Source of the DNA: Euleptes europaea
Lineage: Eukaryota > Chordata > Lepidosauria > Squamata > Sphaerodactylidae
Length of the DNA: 64,000 nt
Assembly (NCBI RefSeq): GCF_029931775.1
Contig: NC_079312.1
Location: forward strand, 136,447,872-136,511,871
Reading direction: 5' to 3'
Position numbers and translations under genes: made by a program. Positions 56,111-64,000 of the stretch are shown in pieces (within the stretch, counting starts at the first letter, position 1; each line of letters starts with the position of its first letter). The notes below the pieces were generated by a model. The model was given only the letters and a program-made list of their open reading frames with translations. It was not told where the DNA came from and did no database searches.

Positions 56111-57026
56111 AAGGCCTCCTTGCAAAATGTCGAGCAATTTAACGAGAAATGGTTCCCATGGTATATCTATATTATCTTCAAATATTTAACTCTCGCTTAA
56201 TCTTTCTCCTTGTTATGTGAGCAAAAGTTCTCTTTTGTGTGCAAACACCTCAACGGTTATTATCTTTAGAGCAATTGACCAGGGTTTATCTTTAATGCTA
56301 TCTGATTTAGACCGGCTGCCTAATATACATAAAAATATATTCTACTTTTTTATCGAGCAAAAATAAGAGAAACAAATATTCTGAATCAGCAGTAATAAGT
56401 ATAATTTTGGTACTATGTGTGTATATTAATGATTGAAACAATATAGTTCACTGCAAACGGATGGAAATCTTTCCCCCTTTCCCTTCTGTATTCCTTAAAA
56501 CACAATAAAAACTTTAAAAAAAGAAAGAAAGAACTCTCTGAGCAGGAGCCGCATCAATCTGCTGCAGGGAAAACAACCCGACTTAAGCGGTGCCGTCAAC
56601 ACCGCAAGGGGTTGTGGCACCAACTCGGAAAGACTTCCTCACACTCCTCCCCCCAGGGAGTTGGTGAAGTGAGCTCAAGTCCCCTGGAAGATGCCACAGG
56701 AAGTTGGCTAGCCTTTAAAGTGCCATCAGACGCTGTGGTTTGTAGGGCGCTAAATCGGCTGCGACTTGTCAGCGCTTTACACACGCAATGTAGATTTTAC
56801 ATTCACACTAAGGTAAAAGGTAAAGGTCCCCTGTGCAAGCAACGGGTCATTCCTGACCCATGGGGTGACGTCACGCGTTTCCAAGGCAGACTTTGTTTGC
56901 GGGGTGGCTGGCTACTCATTTGACTGACCTCGGAAGGATGGAAGGCTGAGCCAACCTTGAGCCGGCTACCTGAAACCGACTTCCGTTGGGATCGAACTCA
57001 GGTCGTGAGCAGAGCTTTTGACTGCA

Positions 57027-57467
57027 GATGGCCCATGCTAGCCTGATCGCGTCGGATCTCAGAAGCTAAACAGGGTCAGCCCTGGTTAGTATTTGGATGG
57101 GACGTAGGGTTGCCAGGTCCCTCTTCTCAACCGGTGGGAGATTTTTGGGGCGAAGCCTGAAGAGGGCAGGGTTTGGGGAGGGACTTCAATGCCACAGAGT
57201 TCAATTGCCAAAGCAGCCATTTTTCTCCAGGTGATCTGATCTCTATCGGCTGGAATCAGTTGAATTAGCAGGAGACCTCCTGCTACTACCTGGCAGTTGG
57301 CAACCCTAATGGGAGACCACCAAGGAATACCAGGATTGCTGTGCAGAGGCAGGCACTGGCAAACCACCTGTTAGTCTCTTGCCATGAAAACCCCCAAAAG
57401 GGGTCGCCATAAGTCGGCTGTGACTTGACGGCACTTTACACACACAACACACGCACACACACTGCAG
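57027..57467 (+). mobile_element. 5S-rRNA-derived SINE inside a tRNA SINE
   Basis: Head 'gcctgatcgcgtcggatctc', 'agaagctaaacagggtcagc' and 'ggttagtatttggatgggac', then after the MITE 'gggagaccaccaaggaatac', body and tail 'cggctgtgacttgacggcac' with an ACAC run. actgcag is present at both junctions with the host SINE. Confidence 0.88.
57105..57308 (-). mobile_element. hAT-type MITE (family 1) inside the 5S-SINE
   Basis: TAGGGTTGCC to GGCAACCCTA. Flanks atgggacg and atgggaga match at 6 of 8 positions; the undisturbed 5S-SINE reads ggatgggagacc here. Innermost and youngest of three nested elements. Confidence 0.92.
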
Positions 57468-58235
57468 CTTACCACTCTGTGCCACAGGGCTCCACATTCA
57501 CACTACAGACCAATTTAAGCTTCCATACAGTCAATGAAAGGGGGGGGGGTCAAAACCAGGATTGTCAGTGTAGCGGTTTTAGTGCTCTTGGTGCAACTTC
57601 GTTTTCTTCACTAGCCCTGATTCAACGCGGGTAGGTCGATCGGGATACCAGAGTGATTCCCAAGAGGCAGCCGTCTCCATCTGTTGCAGCAAGAACAAAC
57701 GGGACACTTGTGACTCCTACTAAAGTTGTTTCATTCTGGCAGAAACTTTAGTCTGAGAGTAGGCGGCTCTAGCTCCCCAAAATCTAGGCTGGACTACAAT
57801 CTGGCTAGTCTTTTAATTGCTGCAGAAGTCCTTTCGATATACAGAGTGGGCGGCTTCATCTAATGTAGCTGCTCCTGCTGGGGTCACAAAATTCAAAAGA
57901 GGCATGAAGTTGGTTAGGATCCAGTGCAAATTTTCTGGCCTGGGGGGTTTCAACGGTAAAGGGTCCTGTGCTTTCAGTAATGGCCACATGAGCATGCATT
58001 TGTGTGGCGATGCAACATGTTCAGATACTTTAGAAACGAACACCCAAATTATTATGAAAAACTTAACTCTCAAAAGTACTTTGGTCACAAAGGGCATTGG
58101 CACTGGGCAGCAGCAACTATTCTCCCAACATTGACACAAGTATATAATCACAGTAGTGCGGGTCATAGTCCTATCTCAGGTGAGCTACAATGAATCACTG
58201 CAACTGCAAGCACAAGGGAAAGCTGTCCGAAGTGC

Positions 58236-58682
58236 AACAGTGTGGTGTAATGGTTAGAGCCTCAGACCAGAATCTGGGAGACCCAGGCTGGAACCACCAC
58301 CACCCTCTGCCATGGAAGCTTGCTAGGTGATCATGGGTCAGTCACACACATTCTCAGCATAACCCGCCTCACAGGAGATAGATCACAATGGGTAGTTGTG
58401 TTTGTCACTAGCAGTAGAAAAGAGCAAGAGTCCAGTAGCACCTTTCTGGCAAGAGTATATGAGCTTTCGTGAGCCACAGCTTATAGGATAGATGGAATCA
58501 CATTCTAGCTGTATCCGAAGAAGTGAGCTATGGCTCACGAAAGCTCCTACCCTGCCAGAAATGTTGTTAGCCTTTAAGGTTCTACCACCTCACAGGATTC
58601 TTGTGAGAATAAAATGGTGCAGAAGAGAATGATGCAAACAGCTTTGGGTCCCAGTTGGGGAGAAAGGTGGAGAATAAATTAA
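58236..58682 (+). mobile_element. tRNA-derived SINE (family A) split by the foldback element
   Basis: Head 'gtgtggtgtaatggttagag', body up to cctcacagga (58367-58376). It resumes at cctcacagga (58588-58597) with the tail 'gggagaaaggtggagaataa'. The 10-bp repeat marks the insertion. Confidence 0.88.
58377..58587. mobile_element. Foldback element inside a SINE
   Basis: Contains the inverted arms 'gcaagagtccagtagcacct' and 'ctaccctgccagaaatgttg' with a central 'gctgtatccgaagaagtgag'. Flanked by the 10-bp duplication cctcacagga. The centre is longer than in the 36-kb copy. Confidence 0.8.
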
Positions 58683-60966
58683 ACAACACACTAACATTGA
58701 AACTTGTCTATTGCTGGCAATGCCCGTTTTATCATAGCTTTTTCAGAGACTCAAAGATAGTAGCATTTACACAAAGAAAGGTGACACTGAAAATATGCAT
58801 ACTGGGCCCAACATCTGAGCAAACATGCTTACAATTGTGCAGGAAGCCTGCATGGGCAGAGCTAGGGCTGAAGGAGGAGGTCTGTGAACTATGAAAGTAG
58901 AGCGAAACAGAATTCTAATGACAGTATCACATGTGCACTTTTCTGCCCCTTGGCATCACTGTTCAATCAGGTTTTTGAAGCATTGCAAAACCATGCAAAA
59001 CTTGTTTGAACAAAGACCATAGCAAAGATGGGCGGGGGGGGGGGGAAACGTAGTCAATAATGGGTCTTATTATGCCATATTCAGGACTTTCAGAAACAGC
59101 CATGTGACTCTGTGCTAAGGCTTGACAAGCAGATTTTATATTGGGGGAGGGAGAAAAACAATCGGGCTTCTGCAGTTTAAAAGGCAAGAACCTGTTGACA
59201 ACTAGTAGGTGGATGGGAGGAGAGGTCTGCCATTGCCAGAAGAAGGGATGAAGCACAGTTAAGAGACTGGTAAAATACATGAGGCAGGATAAGAGGGAAC
59301 TAGTGGAGAAAGGCTGAGGGAGCTCCAACTTACTCCTAGAGGGAAGTTCTGCAGTCTTTACTTTGCAGAGCAGCAAATCCAAAGTGGCAGAGCTGGAATT
59401 AGGTAGTAGGTGAAAATCCTGGAGGGGGGGGGTCACCATAAGTCAGCTGCAACTTGAAAGCACTTTACACACACACACAGCTCAGTGACGGCTATTGGGG
59501 AAGCAGTTCTCAGCCTGCTGGCAGGAAGCATCTCAGTAGCAGGATGACCCCTGCTGACAGCCGCTGCGCAACGCAGTCATCCCAACGGACTCCCTCCAAT
59601 AGGCCAGTTCTTCACTTGCAGTAGCTCCCCATCATCATGCCAGAGCACTTCATAGTGAGAAGAAAAACCAGGAGGTACAACGTTTTGTCTTGTTTTGACA
59701 CCCTCATTATCCTATGGGGGAGTTCATCTTGAAACACTCAGCAATGAGGGATCAGTTTGGCTGTGACAAAACTTGGTGTTCAGACAATCAGTTCACAATC
59801 AGTTTATGGAGAAATTACATGAAATGTTTTTTTTTTAAAGATAACGATCTGACATATTACCTGAGACACCAGGGCTTCCACTTCTAGCTCAGGGAGTGGA
59901 GAGCCCCTCGTCCTGGGTTCCAGCCCCATGCTTCCACCACTAGCCCAGCAACGCACCGTGACTGACCGTGTGAATTAGCAATTTCCTCCCGTTTGCATGT
60001 GGGCCAGCAGAAACAAGGGCTCATGGGGGTTATTCTTGCTGTTGTCTGCTTCATTAAACCTTCCCTCTCCGGCTGAGGAAAGAGTTCCTCTCCCCAGCAG
60101 CCCAAGCTGCTTCTCTGAGCAAAGCGGAGCCAAAAGCGGTCCTTGCTCTTGGTAGAGCCGGCTTCCGCCAATCACCAAGCGAGCAGGGCTTCGGCTCTCG
60201 CCTGCGCTCTGCTCTGACTGGCGGTTGGCTGGAATCCAATTAGGTTAGCCCTGCAGGGTGACTGAAAAGACCCAAAGACCCAGATCTGTCAGTTCCTCCA
60301 TTCAAGACTCACTGAGCAGGAGGGGAGGGAGGCGAGCAAGAGCGCTCGAGTGGCAAATCCCAACCGACAGAAGCACCGGAAGCTGCCTAAACCTTAACCT
60401 TTCCAAATGGGCATGGGAGGGACACCACAGCCACCCTTCCCTCTTTGCTCCCCTGCTTGTCCGCCCCCCCCCCACAGTGGGTTTCCAGCTCCTACCCACC
60501 TGACTCTACCTTCAGAGCACTAACTGGCTACGTTAACTCATAAGAGGCAAAGGGGGAAGAGAGTGACACCAGGGACAGCTTCCCCGTTCCCTGTAATCAT
60601 ATTTATTAGGAATAGGAAGGATGGGGTGAGGCGCAGTGGCTGAGTCATCTCTGCACTGGTTAGATGCTCACGAGCACCGAGTAAAACCACAGAGGTGTCC
60701 TCAGGCCATCCCTCTTTGCAGGCTGATTCCCCACATGCAATGAGAGGCGCAGCCAAGAGGAGTTACAGATGCTGAACTGGTTCAGGCATCAGCCCTGGAA
60801 GGGAAAGCACACAGGGAAACCGGACAGCGTGAGCGCTGGAGATGCAGATAACAGGAGAGGCCACCCACATGCCAGCTCAGCCAGTGGGCTGCTTATCACT
60901 TATGGGATCCTGCACTGGAATCGAAAGACGGGTCGACTGCAGGCAAAAGAGAAACCGTCACAATCC

Positions 60967-60972
60967 TTTATT
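60967..60972 (-). terminator. Candidate poly(A) signal for the minus-strand gene
   Basis: Minus strand AATAAA (tttatt on +), 1.4 kb past the stop codon at 62352. Another lies at about 60602. Which, if either, is used cannot be told from sequence. Confidence 0.3.
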
Positions 60973-62351
60973 TTCAAGACTGCTTCCCTCTCCACCCCAT
61001 GCTCCCATTTTCAGACTGATCAAGCGGCTCAACGGGGACCGGCAGGAGGGAAGGGGCAGCCCCATCTGCTCGGAAAGAGCCTGGTAGGCTCGAGGTGAAG
61101 ATCCCACAGCCGGTCAGAGGGCAAACACGACATCAATTATTCCAGGGCTGCGGGAGAGTGCATGTGCGTCTTTCACCCTGGAGTGTTGGAGCATTTCCTA
61201 ATGGCCCTTAGTGCCGGCCAGCGAGCTCACCCAATGGCTTTTCAATTATTCATCAGGAGGAGGCAGCTTTTAAAGCAGACACCACATTAGCTCAGCGGGG
61301 AGGCTGCAGTCTCGCCCCCCCCAGCTTCCAAGTACCTGCCAGCAGATGGAAGGGAAGAGGAGACGTAATCAGGCTGCCCGGCAAAGGGAGGCTCTCATGG
61401 CAATGACAGCTTTACAAATGCCAGAATCCGCTTGTTAGACATGTGGCTTTTGAGGTGGATTAAAAACACACAAGTATATCCTCCCCATCACAAAGCAATA
61501 CCAAAATACAACGCAACCCTGGATGAGTCTTTACCATGGAAATAAGACAAGCAAGTTGTTTATAGAAAGGACAAATAAATACTGGAAAAAGGAGCAAAAC
61601 GCCCCATTAGAAAAAGAAGGGGCACCATATACTAAAAGCACCCCGGAATTACTTACGCATGTGACATCCTTTTTTCCACCCACAGTGTTCCCGAAAAGTA
61701 TGACACAGTTAAAGGCATAGCCCTTTTGTTGTTGTTTTTGTGTTTTTTTTTAAGCATTCACCAGCAAAACCTGCCCCCCATCCTCCCCACAAGCAGACAT
61801 CACCTCACCAAACTTCTGCCTGCCACAGCAAAGCAACCATCACGGAAAGCAAAAGAAGCTGCACTAGCAACGTCAAGTGTGATCCACAACACGCCACCCA
61901 CACCCACCACAGCACCTTGTTGGCCATCTGCGTATAAGCACATACACAAACACACGCACGACACACAGGCAGCCCTGCTTGGACCCTCTGCCTGTGTGTG
62001 AGACTGCCAAGGGGCACCAATCAGATCTGCCAGGGATGGGCAGGGATTTAGAACCCCTGGGGGACAGAAACAATCACATTAGAAGGGGGGAGATAATAAA
62101 TTAAACGAGCTAAGCCCCTGAGCCTTCTATCTCCAGCAGCGAGCGGAACAACCAATCAGAAGCAGGGCTCGGCCAGAGAGAGAGAGAGAGAGAGAGAAAA
62201 TCCCGCCCTCCTCCCTGCTATGACACTCCTCCAGTCCTCGGTCCGTTCCCAAGGCATACAGCCATCTGCCTCCATCGACCCAATGGCACTGGGCAGAGAG
62301 GATCACGGAGCCATCGAAGGTGTGCCAAGATGCAGAACCACGGCTCAGCGT

Positions 62352-62477
62352 TCACAGGATGACCAGGCTGGGGTTGCGCAGCTGCCGGTAAACATGCAGG
62401 AGCTTTTCCACTGCTGCATCTGAATCATTCCCCAAGCACAGGCGGTCACGGAGAGATTGTGCCTCCTTTAACAGTGT
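62352..62477 (-). CDS. FAAP100: Last coding exon of a convergent gene, probably FAAP100
   Basis: 126 bp, phase 0: acceptor cttctcctttccag, then TLLKEAQSLRDRLCLG, NDSDAAVEKLLHVYR and QLRNPSLVIL before the stop. It looks like a helical, leucine-rich C-terminus. FAAP100 is a subunit of the Fanconi anaemia core complex (with FANCB and FANCL) acting in DNA crosslink repair. The identification rests mainly on gene order (FAAP100 lies tail-to-tail with FSCN2 in mammals) and on a C-terminal feel I recall but cannot align here. The exon itself is well supported; the name is inference. Confidence 0.6.
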   Translation of the reverse strand, partial: TLLKEAQSLRDRLCLGNDSDAAVEKLLHVYRQLRNPSLVIL

Positions 62478-62822
62478 CTGGAAAGGAGAAGACAGGTTGT
62501 GGGTTAGCTGCCAAAGGAGGGGTGGTGTGATTAGACTAGCTGGAGTACCTGTGAACGAATGTAGTGTTCCCCCCTCATGGCTTGCAGGTCTCCTCCCCTT
62601 AGGACCCCATTCTGCCACCTCCTAAACCACATATCCCTTCCACCCTCTACTGCCTAATTCTTGCCCAAAAAATCTCAATTATGGGGAATCCCAATCAGGA
62701 CTAACAATGAAAGCACAGAAGTATTTGCACCATTTATACCAGGCATGGAATGCAGCTTTCTTTGGCGCTGAACATGGGCCAGAGTGCGTGGAGGGGGAAA
62801 GGGTAAGCAGTTTAACACCCAG

Positions 62823-63047
62823 TGTGTGTACCGTCAAGTCACAGCTGACTTATGACGACCCCGTAGGGTTTTCAAGGCAAGGGACTTTCAAAGGTGGTTT
62901 GCCATTGCCTGCCTCCACGTGGGCTGAGAGTTCTGAGAGAAGTGTGACTAGCCCAAGGTCACCCAGCAGGCTTCAAGTGGGAGTGGGGAATCGAACCTGG
63001 TTCTCCACATTAAAGTCTGCAGCTCTTAACCACTACACCTAGCCCTA
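62823..63047 (-). mobile_element. tRNA-derived SINE with Bov-B-type tail, in the intron of the minus-strand gene
   Basis: Minus strand: head 'agtggttaagagctgcagac', B box 'ggttcgattccccactccca', body 'gggtgaccttgggctagtca', then a tail 'taagtcagctgtgacttgac' shared with the 5S-SINE. It joins a family-A-like head to the tail used by the 5S-SINE. Confidence 0.75.
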
Positions 63048-63500
63048 TGTGTAAACCTCAGCTGAAAGGTTTGCCTATCCAGTCCATAAATCATCTGGAA
63101 TGCATTGTGAGTATCTACTTGAAGGCCTGGGTACAGGGAAGGGGTGGGAGAGAGAATGGGTTAGTAATCAGGTTATGGAAAAATGTAGCCAATTGGGCAG
63201 ACCCAATCTGGCAGCGACCATCTTTGGCCAGTCATTACAGAGTGAGCCATAAACCCATGCCCGGTCATATACCTGGTCAGCTCCAATTCCTGCATTTAGA
63301 AGGTGCAGTAAGGCCTGAGACAACTGAACCCTGGAAGGCCAGGAAAGCCAAATGACTCTCATGCGCAGATGCACATTCCTGGGCTCAGTCCAAGCAGAGG
63401 AGGCTTGGCCTTCTCTTCAGATGTCTGTCTGCAACGATCCAAAGACAAGGGTGTTGCAAGCATCTGTTCCTGCGGCACATAACTCCAAGTAGCTGCTTAC

Positions 63501-63587
63501 CTCATGGTTGGCTTGGATCTGGTGGAGGTGCTGCATACGGACATCTGGAGAAGAGGAGTCCTGCGCTGCCTGCTCCAAAACCAGAGC
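63501..63587 (-). CDS. FAAP100: Penultimate coding exon of the convergent gene, probably FAAP100
   Basis: 87 bp, phase 0 on both sides: acceptor ttattgtacacag, residues ALVLEQAAQDSSSPDVRMQH then LHQIQANHE, donor gtaagc. Joins in frame to 62352-62477 over a 1.0-kb intron. The predicted chain is strongly helical. The name depends on synteny, as for the last exon. Earlier exons lie beyond the window. Confidence 0.6.
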
Positions 63588-64000
63588 CTGTGTACAATAA
63601 ATAAACAAATAAATCTCCCAGACACCCCTGATTAAACTAAGGTAAGATTAGCTAGCCAAATACAAAAGCGGACTGTGGTTAGCTTCAAGCAGAGCTAACA
63701 CTGTTAAAGGCAGACATTACATCGAAGTGGGACAGGATGCCTCTAGGTTTTCCTACTGTTTTCATGCTGACAGTGACTAGCGGAAACTGTCATTGGTGAT
63801 TTTGAACTGTCAGAGAAGTCTTTGTTCAACAAGAAAAGCTTGCTAGCCAAAGCTTTTATTTTCCTTTATTCTGGGAAGGTTTCACAAACATTTGAGGAGT
63901 GGTGGTGGGGGAATCCAGGGGGTTGGGAGGGCAGGGAGATAGATAAAAATATACGCTCCTTGTTTTTGGGAGCCTTACTTCTGTTCTTGGTGCAGGTCAT

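Larger units (their letters stand above)
56811..57493 (-). mobile_element. tRNA-derived SINE (family C) split by a 5S-SINE
   Basis: Body and tail at 56811-57026, head (ttaccactctgtgccac on +) at 57468-57493. The whole is bounded by an exact 12-bp duplication acattcacacta (56799-56810 and 57494-57505). Inside lies a 5S-SINE, itself split by a MITE. Confidence 0.88.
50490..62340. other. Intergenic region between FSCN2 and the convergent gene
   Basis: Repeats are listed separately. I recognise nothing in 50490-51880, 52080-53135, 53715-54070, 54220-54700, 56110-56790, 57510-58230, 58690-60960 and 60975-62340. The right 1-2 kb is probably 3-prime UTR of the minus-strand gene. A (GA)n run lies at 62177-62198. 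Confidence 0.6.

Noticed and set aside
59880-59980. Possible tRNA gene or SINE head (ctagctcagggagtgg and gggttccagcccc)
   Set aside because: A- and B-box-like words are present, but no cloverleaf or family body could be recognised; left unassigned.
63979-64000. Possible third minus-strand exon ending before gtaagg at the window edge
   Set aside because: The frame required by the next exon (phase 0) contains a stop in the visible 22 bp, so it does not join cleanly. More sequence to the right would be needed.

Overview
This window comes from a vertebrate genome, most likely a squamate reptile (lizard or gecko grade). It carries a five-exon gene with canonical GT-AG introns, and its repeats are CR1, L2-like, L1-like and Bov-B-like LINEs, Sauria-type and other tRNA SINEs, a 5S-rRNA-headed SINE and many short hAT-type elements. 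The species cannot be fixed from sequence alone.

Layout: positions 1 to about 23.25 kb hold no coding gene I can support, only dense repeats and unrecognised sequence. The complete FSCN2 (retinal fascin) gene lies on the + strand from 23712 to 49263, with exons of 820, 157, 122, 168 and 206 bp that join into an uninterrupted 490-residue protein of four beta-trefoils. Its introns (14.8, 6.3, 1.2 and 1.7 kb) hold most of the repeats, a GC-rich block near 30.1-30.4 kb, and a rearranged locus near 42.4-43.6 kb. A candidate poly(A) signal lies at 50468. From 50.5 to 62.3 kb is intergenic sequence with repeats and an orphan CpG-rich block at 55.55-56.11 kb. The last two exons of a convergent minus-strand gene, probably FAAP100, lie at 62352-62477 and 63501-63587. 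The tail-to-tail FSCN2/FAAP100 order matches the mammalian arrangement as I know it.

Repeats: the commonest element is a short (about 190-215 bp) non-autonomous DNA transposon with TAGGGTTGCCA...TGGCAACCCTA ends. I see about 24 copies, many flanked by exact or near-exact 8-bp target duplications, which marks it as hAT-type. Several copies sit inside SINEs, giving relative ages.

The most interesting structure is in FSCN2 intron 2 (42419-43613). One such element, still bounded by its own 8-bp duplication AAAGCCCC, has been split by a copied segment containing the last 34 bp of FSCN2 exon 3, its splice donor, and the start of intron 3 up to another copy of the same element. A solo LTR was later added inside it. 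I found no novel enzyme system, CRISPR array or operon, and none is expected in this kind of DNA.
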